From Muribaculaceae bacterium (lineage in GTDB: Bacteria; Bacteroidota; Bacteroidia; Bacteroidales; Muribaculaceae), in contig JAMPAK010000001.1 of NCBI GenBank assembly GCA_023667285.1, positions 510,283-574,282 of the forward strand: a stretch of 64,000 nt of DNA, given 5' to 3'. Within the stretch, counting starts at the first letter, position 1. Every line of letters begins with the position of its first letter. The translations under genes were made by a program, and so were the position numbers. Positions 23,643 through 32,067 of this stretch are shown piece by piece. Below the pieces are notes generated by a model. The model had not been told where the DNA came from and did no database searches. It worked only from the letters and a program-made list of their open reading frames with translations.

Positions 23643-25937
23643 ATGAAGAGATTAGGGATTTTTACATTGGCGCTTCTGGCGGCTGTGTCAGTTGTATCAG
23701 CCGAGCGGCCTAGCGTTGGTCTCGTCCTCAGCGGGGGCGGGGCAAAGGGTGTGGCCCATATAGGTGTGATAGAGGCCCTCGAGGAGAACGACATCCCCAT
23801 CGACTACATCACAGGCACCTCCATGGGAGCCATTGTGGGAAGCCTCTATGCTGCAGGCTACTCCCCGGCCGAGATGCTCGCACTGCTGGCCTCCCCGGGG
23901 TTCGCACAATGGTCCACGGGACATGTCGACCCCGCCGACAAATACTTTTTCCTCGAGCCTCGCGAGACCCCCTCGTTCATCACCATCAATCTGGGGCGCG
24001 ACTCCACAGCCGTGAAATCCGTCCTCCCCATGAGCCTCATAAACCCCATCCCGATGAACATGGCTTTCCCTGAGATCTACTCAAGGTTCACTGCCCAGTG
24101 TGGCGCCGACTTCGAGCATCTGTTTGTGCCGTTCAGTTGCGTAACATCCGACGTCTATGCCCGCCACAAGGTTGTTCTCTCGAGCGGCTCCCTCGCAGAC
24201 GCTGTGAGGATGTCGATGTCATTCCCCATGGTGTTCGAGCCTATCGACCTTGACGGAGTGCCTATGTATGACGGCGGCATCTATGACAACTTCCCCGTCG
24301 ATGTGATGATGGAGCATTACAAGCCCGATGTTGTCGTAGGCGTCAACGTGGGGTCGAAAGACGCTCCCCCCACCACACGCAACCCCATGGCTCAGCTCGA
24401 ACAGATGATCATGCAGCCCAACAACTATCCCTTCCCCTTCGACAAGGGAGTCTACATCCGCATAGACCTCGATGAGTTCAGTCTCCTGGACTTCGGCAAG
24501 TATCAGGAAATCTACGATATAGGATACCGCCACGGACTCGCCATGGTCGACTCCGTGAGGATGAAGACCGGAGCCGGAGCCCCGGCAGCCGAGGTCAGGA
24601 AGCGCAGAGCCGACTTCAAGTCCCGCACACCTGAGATGGTGATATCAAAGGTCGAGGTGACAAGCGGAAAGCCAGGCGTGAGGCGATATCTCACCCAGCT
24701 CTTCGAGCCGCGCCGGGGAGCCACAACCCTCACATTCCCCGAAGCCAAGGATGCATACTATCGCGCCGTGTCAGGGGGCAGGCTCCAGAACCTTGTCCCC
24801 ACCCCCGTGCTCAACACCGACTCCACTTTCACCCTCAAGTTCAAGCCCGTCACAAAGGAGGACTTCTCAATCGGCATAGGAGGCTACGTCTCATCCTCCA
24901 CATCAAGCATGCTCTTCTTTCATGGCGGCTACAATCCCCTGCGTTTCAAAGGCCTCGATGCCGACGTCAACCTATGGGTGGGTCAGAGTTACCTGGGAGC
25001 TGAGGCCGTTGGTGCCTTCTACTACAACACCATCCGCCCCTCCGCCCTCTCCCTCAGGCTCGTGGCCACACGCCGCAAATATCATGAGACCGAGAGGCTG
25101 TTCTATGAATTCAACTCCCCCGACTTCATCAACCGCTCCGAGGTGTTCACAAGGCTCCAGTATTCAGTAGGCCCCACACGCCGCTCGCGCATCGACGCCG
25201 GGCTGGGCTACGGCCATCTCACTGACAAGTATGTCGCAGACCTCGATGACCCCGGAGCCGATAGCCGTAAACGCGATGTCTGGAACCTCGGCCAACTCTT
25301 TGGCCGCTGGGAGCGCAACACACTCGACAACCTCCACGCCCCCACAGCCGGAACACGCCTCATAGCCACCGCCATGGGCGTGGCCGGACGCTATCACTAT
25401 GACAACCCCGCCCCCTCTGACCGCCTCACCCGTGAGAGCCGCAACCTCTCATGGCTGCAGGCCGACCTCTCAGCCCTCCACTTCATTCCCCTGGGACGGC
25501 AGTTCGCACTCGGCCTCGAGGGACGCGCACTCCTCTCCACCCGCCGGCTCCTCCCCACCTACCAGGCATCCATAGTCGCAGCCCCTGCCTCTCACCCCAC
25601 ACCCTCCACCTTCAACTCCTTCAACAGCGCATTCCGAGCCAACTCATTCCTCTCCGTCGACCTCCAGCCCGTCTGGAAAGCCACCTCGACCTTCCAGGTC
25701 AGAGCCGACCTCCACGGCTTCCTCCCCGTGCGCAAGATCCTCCCGGCCCGTCAAGGCCCCGGAGCCCGGTGGGGCAGATGGCTCTCTGACCCAGAGTTCT
25801 TCGGCGAGCTCCGCGCCCAGCTCAACCTCCCCTTCGGCACAATCAGCGCCTATGGCAACTATGCCACCGGAGGCGAAGGGTGGAACTTCGGCATCTCCAT
25901 CGGGACATTTATACTAGCCCCGAAGTTTCTCGAATGA
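23643..25937 (+). CDS. Patatin-like phospholipase with outer-membrane beta-barrel
   Basis: A 764-residue exported protein. Signal peptide about 1-20 (MKRLGIFTLALLAAVSVVSA). A patatin domain follows with oxyanion loop SGGGAKGVAHIG (about 30-41), nucleophile elbow GTSMG (Ser about 61) and catalytic Asp in MYDGGIYDNFP (about 210). After about residue 330 comes a POTRA-like segment and a C-terminal barrel of the BamA/Omp85 (PlpD) type, ending in strand-like sequence GISIGTFILAPKFLE. Probable role: surface or secreted lipase activity via type Vd-like architecture. The plus strand here is strikingly C-rich. Confidence 0.9.
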   Translation: MKRLGIFTLALLAAVSVVSAERPSVGLVLSGGGAKGVAHIGVIEALEENDIPIDYITGTSMGAIVGSLYAAGYSPAEMLALLASPGFAQWSTGHVDPADKYFFLEPRETPSFITINLGRDSTAVKSVLPMSLINPIPMNMAFPEIYSRFTAQCGADFEHLFVPFSCVTSDVYARHKVVLSSGSLADAVRMSMSFPMVFEPIDLDGVPMYDGGIYDNFPVDVMMEHYKPDVVVGVNVGSKDAPPTTRNPMAQLEQMIMQPNNYPFPFDKGVYIRIDLDEFSLLDFGKYQEIYDIGYRHGLAMVDSVRMKTGAGAPAAEVRKRRADFKSRTPEMVISKVEVTSGKPGVRRYLTQLFEPRRGATTLTFPEAKDAYYRAVSGGRLQNLVPTPVLNTDSTFTLKFKPVTKEDFSIGIGGYVSSSTSSMLFFHGGYNPLRFKGLDADVNLWVGQSYLGAEAVGAFYYNTIRPSALSLRLVATRRKYHETERLFYEFNSPDFINRSEVFTRLQYSVGPTRRSRIDAGLGYGHLTDKYVADLDDPGADSRKRDVWNLGQLFGRWERNTLDNLHAPTAGTRLIATAMGVAGRYHYDNPAPSDRLTRESRNLSWLQADLSALHFIPLGRQFALGLEGRALLSTRRLLPTYQASIVAAPASHPTPSTFNSFNSAFRANSFLSVDLQPVWKATSTFQVRADLHGFLPVRKILPARQGPGARWGRWLSDPEFFGELRAQLNLPFGTISAYGNYATGGEGWNFGISIGTFILAPKFLE

Positions 25938-25948
25938 AATATTTTGAC

Positions 25949-25956
25949 TAATTTTG
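25949..25956 (+). promoter_or_regulatory. -7 promoter box for DedA-rpe
   Basis: TAATTTTG fits TAnnTTTG and lies 25 bases before the DedA ATG at 25982, just after the patatin stop. Confidence 0.55.
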
Positions 25957-25981
25957 CACGTCGAAACAACATTTCCGGACC

Positions 25982-26665
25982 ATGCTTGACTTCGTAACAC
26001 TGCTCACGCTCTTCGACCCCGCGGGGATCATGGCCAAATTCTTCGAGGCAGACCCCACTACAATCTATCTCCTCGTGCTTGGACTCATGATCATCGAGAG
26101 CTCGTTCATCCCCTTCCCCTCAGAGGTCATCATCCCCCCGGCCGCCTATCTGGCCTGCACCAGCCACGAGGTCAACATCTATCTCGTTGTCCTCACAGCC
26201 ACTGTCGGCGCCATCATCGGAGCATTGGTCAACTACTACCTGTCAGCATGGATAGGACGCCCCATCGTCTATGCCTTCGCCAACTCCCGAATAGGCCACG
26301 CATGCCTCATAGACGAGGCCAAGGTCAGGCGCGCCGAGAACTACTTTGACAAGCATGGCGCCATCTCCACCTTCATCGGCCGCCTCATACCCGCCGTGCG
26401 CCAGCTCATCTCCATCCCCGCCGGACTGGCCCGCATGAACGTGGGGAAGTTCATCATCTTCACAGGCCTCGGAGCCCTGACATGGAATGTCGTGCTCGCC
26501 GCCCTGGGATGGTGGCTCGGACGGATCATCCCCCGCGAGCAGCTCTATGCCAAGGTCGAGGAATACAACTCATATCTCACATACATCGGCCTCGCCATCG
26601 GTCTGGTCTGTGTCTGTGTGATACTCTGGAACGCTTTTAAAACACATAAAAAGGAAACGATATGA
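25982..26665 (+). CDS. DedA family membrane protein
   Basis: A 227-residue inner-membrane protein of the DedA/VTT family; members act in undecaprenyl-phosphate or phospholipid flipping and membrane homeostasis. It shows the family features: an early re-entrant region ESSFIPFPSEVIIPPAAYLA (about 40-60) and the motif FIGRLIPAVRQLISIPAGLA (about 137-156), then MNVGKFIIFTGLGALTWN and a final membrane helix. Its stop overlaps the rpe start by four bases. Confidence 0.92.
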   Translation: MLDFVTLLTLFDPAGIMAKFFEADPTTIYLLVLGLMIIESSFIPFPSEVIIPPAAYLACTSHEVNIYLVVLTATVGAIIGALVNYYLSAWIGRPIVYAFANSRIGHACLIDEAKVRRAENYFDKHGAISTFIGRLIPAVRQLISIPAGLARMNVGKFIIFTGLGALTWNVVLAALGWWLGRIIPREQLYAKVEEYNSYLTYIGLAIGLVCVCVILWNAFKTHKKETI

Positions 26666-27309
26666 CAGAGATTGCCCCCTCGCTTCTTGCCGCTGACTTC
26701 ACCCGTCTTGGCCAAGCCGTCGAGATGTGCAACTCATCCGAGGCCGCGATGATCCATGTCGACGTCATGGACGGTGTCTTTGTCCCCAACATCACCATAG
26801 GCTTTCCCATCATCAAGTCCCTATCGCGCATAGCACGCAAGCCCCTCGATGTCCACATGATGGTGACAGACCCCGGACGCTTTGTCGGCGACGTGGCCGC
26901 CTGCGGAGCCTCCGTCATGAATGTCCATGTCGAGGCATGCACACACCTCAACCGCGTCATACAGACCATCCGGCAGGCAGGCATGAGTCCCGCTGTCACC
27001 CTCAACCCCGCCACCCCCGTCTGCCTGCTCGAGGATATCCTCGGTGATGTCGACATGGTGCTGCTCATGAGCGTCAACCCCGGATTTGGAGGCCAGAAAT
27101 TCATCACCCACACTCTCGACAAGCTCCGCGCCCTGCGCCGCATGATAGACGACACCAGCCTCAGCGTGAAGATTGAGATAGACGGCGGCGTCAACGACCG
27201 GACAGCCCCCGCCCTTATCGAGGCCGGAGCAGACGTGCTTGTAGCCGGCAGCTACATCTTCAACTCACCCGACCCCAGCGCCGCCATCCACCACCTCCAC
27301 ACCCTCTGA
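26662..27309 (+). CDS. rpe: Ribulose-phosphate 3-epimerase
   Basis: Rpe interconverts ribulose-5-phosphate and xylulose-5-phosphate in the pentose phosphate pathway. The 215-residue TIM barrel has IAPSLLAADF at the start, metal ligands in HVDVMDGVFVPNITIG (about 32-47) and DVHMMV, the VNPGFGGQKF loop (about 139-148), and EIDGGVN with VAGSYIF at the phosphate site. Start overlaps dedA (ATGA). It ends 40 bases before a strong hairpin. Confidence 0.97.
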   Translation: MTEIAPSLLAADFTRLGQAVEMCNSSEAAMIHVDVMDGVFVPNITIGFPIIKSLSRIARKPLDVHMMVTDPGRFVGDVAACGASVMNVHVEACTHLNRVIQTIRQAGMSPAVTLNPATPVCLLEDILGDVDMVLLMSVNPGFGGQKFITHTLDKLRALRRMIDDTSLSVKIEIDGGVNDRTAPALIEAGADVLVAGSYIFNSPDPSAAIHHLHTL

Positions 27310-27349
27310 TTCCCCCAGGCTTAAAATCAATATACAGCAAAATATAATT

Positions 27350-27385
27350 CCCGGACAATATTGGTGGGGCCAATGATTGTCCGGG
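27350..27385. terminator. Long hairpin between convergent rpe and SDR genes
   Basis: CCCGGACAAT (27350-27359) pairs with ATTGTCCGGG (27376-27385) and ATTGG (27360-27364) with CCAAT (27370-27374), around a TGGGG loop with one bulged G. It gives 15 base pairs. It is most simply a bidirectional terminator, although neither side has a clean T-run. It coincides with a change in strand composition. Confidence 0.6.
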
Positions 27386-27404
27386 ATGATTGTTGTGTTT
27401 CTCT

Positions 27405-28226
27405 CTATTGAAGGGCGGGCTGAGGAGTGGAAATCTCGCCGTCGGCGGCCTTGAGGGCGTTCGAACGTGTCTCGACGGGTGTTGCCGGAGCCGCTATCTT
27501 CATGGGAATCCTGACCCAAAGCCAGTCAGGGATGAGGCGCCAGAGCGCCACCAGCATCCCCCAGCGCCAGTCTACATAGGCCACCCTGCTGCGGCGCTTA
27601 AGCGCATTGACAATCAGTGGCACAGCATAGGGGAGCGACATGGTGAGAGGATATTCGTTGTCGTCATCGAGCAGAGGGGTGCGAATCCATCCGGGGCGTA
27701 TGTCGGTGAATCTGATTTTGGCATGCACGATCCTCGCCAGTTGGTTGAGCGCGGTGAGATAGTTCTGCTGATAAGCCTTTGTGGCTGAGTAGGCAGCCAG
27801 GCGTCCTATCCCCTTGGTCCCGGCAACGGAGGTGATAGCAGCGATGTGGCCGCGTCCGTGGTGCTCGTCGCGGAAGTAGCGGAATGCCTCGTCGACCATG
27901 CGTGTGAATCCGGTGACGTTGGTCCGGACAGTGGCGAGCTCAAGCGAGGGGTCGAGACCATCGTTCTCATAGCCCACGCCTGAGATGTGGAAGTAGACAT
28001 CCATGCCGCCCATCTTGTCGACAAGCTTGCGCAGGCTCTGTCCGGCCTCGGGACGGGTGATGTCGATGTGGCGCCAAACAATCCTGCCGGGATACTTCTC
28101 AGCGAGTGTCTGCATGACATTGTCTCGGCGGCCGGCTACACCTACCAGCCATCCCTTCTGAACGAGGCGCTCTGCCACATTGAGCCCTATGCCCGATGTG
28201 GCGCCCATGATGACTATCTTTTTCAT
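27405..28226 (-). CDS. SDR family NAD(P)-dependent oxidoreductase
   Basis: A 273-residue short-chain dehydrogenase/reductase. The Rossmann motif GATSGIGLNVAERL is at residues 8-21, the NNAG-equivalent region reads ISGVGYEN, and the catalytic residues are Ser in AAITSVAGTKG and the YxxxK pair in LAAYSATKAYQQN (about 145-157). After the core a C-terminal extension of about 60 residues contains a hydrophobic patch (WGMLVALWRLIPDWLWV), suggesting membrane association. Substrate unknown. Convergent with rpe and divergent from ruvB. Confidence 0.88.
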   Translation of the reverse strand: MKKIVIMGATSGIGLNVAERLVQKGWLVGVAGRRDNVMQTLAEKYPGRIVWRHIDITRPEAGQSLRKLVDKMGGMDVYFHISGVGYENDGLDPSLELATVRTNVTGFTRMVDEAFRYFRDEHHGRGHIAAITSVAGTKGIGRLAAYSATKAYQQNYLTALNQLARIVHAKIRFTDIRPGWIRTPLLDDDNEYPLTMSLPYAVPLIVNALKRRSRVAYVDWRWGMLVALWRLIPDWLWVRIPMKIAAPATPVETRSNALKAADGEISTPQPALQ

Positions 28227-28299
28227 TGGAGAGTTAATGGAGTTTTCTGTTTCTTACATTATAACGCCCGATATGGTTGGGTGGTTGAGGATTTTTGTC

Positions 28300-28307
28300 T
28301 AATTTTG
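28300..28307 (+). promoter_or_regulatory. -7 promoter box for ruvB
   Basis: TAATTTTG fits TAnnTTTG and ends seven bases before the ruvB ATG (28315), implying a very short leader. A TTGG about 20 bases upstream may be the -33 element. Confidence 0.55.
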
Positions 28308-28314
28308 TAGGATA

Positions 28315-29334
28315 ATGGAAGAAAACGAGTTTGACATACGAGACCGGACGACGCGCGACAAGGAGTTCGAGCGTGCGCTCCGCCCTTCATATTTCGATTC
28401 ATTCAACGGTCAGGACAAGATTGTGGAGAATCTGAAGGTGTTTGTCCAGGCCGCCAAGATGAGAGGGGAGGCCCTGGACCATCTGCTGCTGTTCGGCCCT
28501 CCCGGCCTGGGCAAGACCACCCTTGCAGGAATCATAGCCAACGAGCTCGGGGTGAACTTCAAGGTCACCTCCGGGCCGGTGCTGGACAAGCCTGGAGACC
28601 TAGCCGGAATCCTCACGTCGCTCGAGGAGAACGATGTGCTTTTCATCGACGAGATCCATCGCCTTAGCCGCGTGGTGGAGGAGTATCTCTACTCAGCCAT
28701 GGAGGATTACCGCATCGACATCATGATTGACAAGGGTCCCGGGGCGCGGTCTGTGCAGTTGTCGCTGTCGCCGTTCACCCTTGTTGGCGCCACGACGCGC
28801 TCCGGCATGCTCACCTCGCCGATGAGGGCGCGCTTCGGCATCAACTGTCATCTGGAATACTACAGCCACGAGGTGCTTGAGCGCATCATAGCCCGCTCAG
28901 CGGCCCTTCTGGGGGTGAGAATCACCCCGGAGGCGTCTCACGAGATAGCCCTACGCTCCCGCGGCACCCCCCGTATAGCCAACTCACTGCTGAGGCGTGT
29001 GAGGGATTTCGCCCAGGTGAAAGGCTCGGGCGACATTGAGCCTGAGATAGCCCGCTTTGCCCTTGAGGCCCTCAACATCGACAGCCACGGCCTCGACGAG
29101 ATGGACCACAAACTGCTCAAGACGATGATAACCAAGTTTGGCGGAGGACCCGTGGGCCTCTCCACCATCGCCACAGCAATAGGCGAGGAGCAGGACACCA
29201 TCGAGGAGGTCTATGAGCCGTTCCTGATTATGGAGGGGTTCCTTAAGCGCACTCCGCGCGGACGCGAGGTGACATCGCTGGCCTACAATCATCTAAACAT
29301 CAATTTCCCCTCAGGCATAGGAAGCCTGTTCTGA
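28315..29334 (+). CDS. ruvB: Holliday junction branch-migration helicase RuvB
   Basis: RuvB is the hexameric AAA+ motor that with RuvA drives Holliday junction migration. The 339-residue protein has Walker [13 protein letters not shown] (about 61-72), Walker [16 protein letters not shown] (about 105-119), sensor 1 with [20 protein letters not shown] including the arginine finger, and the C-terminal winged helix ([17 protein letters not shown]). Length is normal. It is followed after five bases by the flippase gene. Confidence 0.98.
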   Translation: MEENEFDIRDRTTRDKEFERALRPSYFDSFNGQDKIVENLKVFVQAAKMRGEALDHLLLFGPPGLGKTTLAGIIANELGVNFKVTSGPVLDKPGDLAGILTSLEENDVLFIDEIHRLSRVVEEYLYSAMEDYRIDIMIDKGPGARSVQLSLSPFTLVGATTRSGMLTSPMRARFGINCHLEYYSHEVLERIIARSAALLGVRITPEASHEIALRSRGTPRIANSLLRRVRDFAQVKGSGDIEPEIARFALEALNIDSHGLDEMDHKLLKTMITKFGGGPVGLSTIATAIGEEQDTIEEVYEPFLIMEGFLKRTPRGREVTSLAYNHLNINFPSGIGSLF

Positions 29335-29339
29335 TAGAT

Positions 29340-30830
29340 ATGCCGGGTATCAGAAGTCTTGTCAAGGACACAGCCGTCTATGGACTCAGCTCAATCATAG
29401 GCCGCTTTCTCAACTGGTGTCTCACGCCGCTCTACACCTACAAGTTTGTGCAGGGTGAGTATGGCACCGTCAACTATGTTTATGCCGCTGTAGCGATAGC
29501 GCTCATAGTGCTGACCTATGGCATGGAGACCGGTTTTTTCCGCTTTGCCAATCATGAGCGCTATAAGAATCCCCTAGAGGTCTATTCTACGGGCCTGATA
29601 TCGCTTGCCGTCAGTTCCACGGCCTTTGTCGTGCTGGCATTGGGATTCTTAGAACCTGTGGCCGGGATGCTACACTGTGGCTCACACCCGGAGTATGCTG
29701 CCATGATGATTGTAGCCGTGGCACTCGACGCTTTCACTGCCCTCCCGTTCAGCTATCTCCGCTATGCCAAGCGCCCGGTGAGGTTTGCTACACTGAAACT
29801 CATCAACATAGCCCTCAACATAGGTCTGAACCTCTTCTTCATACTGCTCTGTCCCTGGATCTGGGCCAACAATCCGGGGCTGATAGCGTGGTTCTACGAC
29901 CCCGACTTCGGCATAGGCTACATCTTCCTTGCCAATCTCATAGCCTCGGTTGTCAATCTGCCGCTGCTGCTCCCTGAGCTCAGAGGATTCAGATGGAGAT
30001 TCTGCGCGCCGCTGTGGCGCGAGATGGTGGCCTACTCAGCCCCGCTGCTTGTGCTGGGCATAGCCGGGATTCTCAACCAAACCGTCGGGACTCTGCTGTT
30101 CCCCTATCTCTATCCTGACAAGGCCACAGCCATGGCCCAACTGGGCATCTATAACGCCAACTACAAGATTGCCATCGTGATGGTGATGTTCATCCAGGCG
30201 TTCAGATTTGCCTATGAGCCATTTATCTTCGCCCGCTCCAAGGACAAGGGGGAGGATAAACTGCAGAGTTATCGCGACGCCATGAAATGGTTTGTGATAT
30301 TCTCGATGGTGATTTTCCTAGGGGTGATGTTCTATCTCGACATCCTCAAGGTGTTCATAAACCCGACCTATTACAGCGGACTCAAGGTGGTGCCCATTGT
30401 GATGATAGCCGAGGTGTTCTTCGGTGTCTTCTTCAATCTCTCGCTCTGGTATAAACTCACAGACCGGACGGTGTGGGGCATGTGGCTCTCGCTTGGCGGT
30501 CTCGCGGTGACGGTGGCTCTCAACGTTGCCCTTGTTCCTGTGATAGGATATATGGGATGTGCCTGGGCAGCTTTCGGATGTTATGGAGCCATGATGCTGG
30601 CCAGTTGGTGGGCCGGAAATGTGCATTATCCCATCGGCTACCCGGTGATGAGGCTCACGCTCTATTTCGTCGCAGCCATGGCTCTCTGGGGTGTCGCCGA
30701 TGTGATAACCATCCCGGGCCATCCGTGGTTGAACATGGCCATAAGGACTCCTATACTGCTGGCCTACATCGTCGGCGCACTCCGCATAGAGGGTGTGAGG
30801 CTCAAGCCGAGCCGAGATGTCAGACCTTGA
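29340..30830 (+). CDS. Polysaccharide flippase (Wzx/PST family)
   Basis: A 496-residue membrane protein with about 14 hydrophobic helices and the N-terminal SLVKDTAVYGLSSIIGRFLNW pattern typical of MOP-superfamily polysaccharide exporters in Bacteroidales. Probably moves lipid-linked oligosaccharide across the inner membrane. No glycan gene cluster is adjacent, so it is likely a housekeeping flippase co-transcribed with ruvB. Its 3' end overlaps the convergent adenosyltransferase gene by 11 bases. Confidence 0.88.
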   Translation: MPGIRSLVKDTAVYGLSSIIGRFLNWCLTPLYTYKFVQGEYGTVNYVYAAVAIALIVLTYGMETGFFRFANHERYKNPLEVYSTGLISLAVSSTAFVVLALGFLEPVAGMLHCGSHPEYAAMMIVAVALDAFTALPFSYLRYAKRPVRFATLKLINIALNIGLNLFFILLCPWIWANNPGLIAWFYDPDFGIGYIFLANLIASVVNLPLLLPELRGFRWRFCAPLWREMVAYSAPLLVLGIAGILNQTVGTLLFPYLYPDKATAMAQLGIYNANYKIAIVMVMFIQAFRFAYEPFIFARSKDKGEDKLQSYRDAMKWFVIFSMVIFLGVMFYLDILKVFINPTYYSGLKVVPIVMIAEVFFGVFFNLSLWYKLTDRTVWGMWLSLGGLAVTVALNVALVPVIGYMGCAWAAFGCYGAMMLASWWAGNVHYPIGYPVMRLTLYFVAAMALWGVADVITIPGHPWLNMAIRTPILLAYIVGALRIEGVRLKPSRDVRP

Positions 30831-31368
30831 TATCGCTGACCCCGGCGAGCGAGTTGAGACGGCGAGCCAGGATGAAAAGCCAGTCGCTCAGTCGGTTTAT
30901 GTAGGATATGATGGCGGGGTCGACAGGCTCGGCCTCGTTGAGGGTGAGGATGGAGCGCTCAGCGCGTCGGCAGACCGTGCGTGCCACATGAGCCTCGGCA
31001 GCAGCCACAGTGCCCCCAGGGAGGATGAAGTTTCTCTGCGGCTCCACGATGGAGTCAAGGGTGTCGATGGATGTCTCGAGCAGGGCGAGCGCTTCAGGCG
31101 TGAGTGCCTTGCACTGAGTGGGGCCGGGAGTGGCCAGCGTGGCTCCGATGGAAAAGAGCATGCGCTCGATGTCGAGAAGCATGGAGGCCTCGGTCTCAGC
31201 ACCGGTGATGGCGGCTGCATATGCCTGCACAAGACCCAGATGGGAGTTGAGCTCATCAACGTCTCCGTAGGCTGAGACGCGCAGGGAGTTTTTTGCTATG
31301 CGTGATCCCCCCACGAGAGCCGTGGTGCCGGCGTCGCCGGTGCGGGTGTAGAGAAGACTTTTTTTCAT
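30820..31368 (-). CDS. Cob(I)yrinic acid a,c-diamide adenosyltransferase, PduO type
   Basis: A 182-residue trimeric-type adenosyltransferase that forms adenosylcobalamin from cob(I)alamin and ATP. Signatures: the N-terminal ATP site YTRTGDAGTTAL, SAYGDVDELNSHLG, the mid-helix CRRAERS and the final NRLSDWLFILARRLN. Length is typical. It stands alone, divergent from ribE and convergent with the flippase. Supports use of salvaged corrinoids. Confidence 0.94.
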   Translation of the reverse strand: MKKSLLYTRTGDAGTTALVGGSRIAKNSLRVSAYGDVDELNSHLGLVQAYAAAITGAETEASMLLDIERMLFSIGATLATPGPTQCKALTPEALALLETSIDTLDSIVEPQRNFILPGGTVAAAEAHVARTVCRRAERSILTLNEAEPVDPAIISYINRLSDWLFILARRLNSLAGVSDIKV

Positions 31369-31393
31369 GATGGCAAATTAAGGAAAAAATCCG

Positions 31394-31401
31394 TATATTT
31401 G
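31394..31401 (+). promoter_or_regulatory. -7 promoter box for ribE
   Basis: TATATTTG fits TAnnTTTG, 34 bases before the ATG at 31436. The leader is too short and A-rich for an FMN riboswitch. Confidence 0.55.
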
Positions 31402-31435
31402 CAAAAAAAATATATCCATAGAAATAGTGTAAATC

Positions 31436-32050
31436 ATGTTTTCAGGAATAGTAGAGGAGGCCGGCAGGATCGTCGGTGTGACAAGGAAAGAGGGCAATGT
31501 AGACCTCAGGGTGAAGTGTAGTTTCACAGATGAGCTGCGCATAGACCAGAGTGTGGCCCACAATGGTGTGTGTCTGACAGTCGTGGCACTCCACCCTGAC
31601 AACACCTATACCGTCACAGCCATTCAGGAGACCCTCGACCGCAGTAATCTCGGACTCCTCGCGGAGGGGGATGAGGTGAATCTGGAACGCTCCATGATAA
31701 TGAACGGGCGCCTTGACGGCCATATCGTGCAGGGACATGTGGACACAACCGCCATCTGTACTGACATCCAGGAGGTTGAGGGCAGCAGATATTATAAATT
31801 TGAGTATGAGGTTGCGCCTGAGATGGCTGCGAAGGGCTATATGACCGTCGAGAAGGGATCTGTCACCGTCAACGGTGTCAGCCTCACCGTCTGCGACTCC
31901 GAGATACGCTCATTTCGCGTGGCCATCATCCCTTATACCTTCGAGCATACCAACTTTAAGGCTATCCGTGTGGGCACCCGTGTCAACCTGGAGTTTGACA
32001 TCATCGGCAAATATCTCGCCAGGATCTCAGAGTTGAGGGAGACCCTCTAA
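31436..32050 (+). CDS. ribE: Riboflavin synthase, alpha subunit
   Basis: Dismutates two 6,7-dimethyl-8-ribityllumazine molecules to riboflavin. The 204-residue protein shows the duplicated lumazine-binding domain: MFSGIVEEAGRI with NGVCLTV in the first half, and GHIVQGHVD with VNGVSLTVCD in the second. Length matches the family. The stop lies 17 bases from the convergent rsh stop. Confidence 0.97.
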   Translation: MFSGIVEEAGRIVGVTRKEGNVDLRVKCSFTDELRIDQSVAHNGVCLTVVALHPDNTYTVTAIQETLDRSNLGLLAEGDEVNLERSMIMNGRLDGHIVQGHVDTTAICTDIQEVEGSRYYKFEYEVAPEMAAKGYMTVEKGSVTVNGVSLTVCDSEIRSFRVAIIPYTFEHTNFKAIRVGTRVNLEFDIIGKYLARISELRETL

Positions 32051-32067
32051 CCCACTCACGAAATAAT

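Noticed and set aside
27310-27404. Classical oriC or dif site at the skew switch
   Set aside because: No TTATCCACA-type DnaA boxes and no XerCD-like palindrome were seen; only the skew change and a hairpin support it, so no origin feature was called.
31402-31435. Possible FMN riboswitch before ribE
   Set aside because: The leader after the -7 box is only 34 bases and A/T-rich, far too short.
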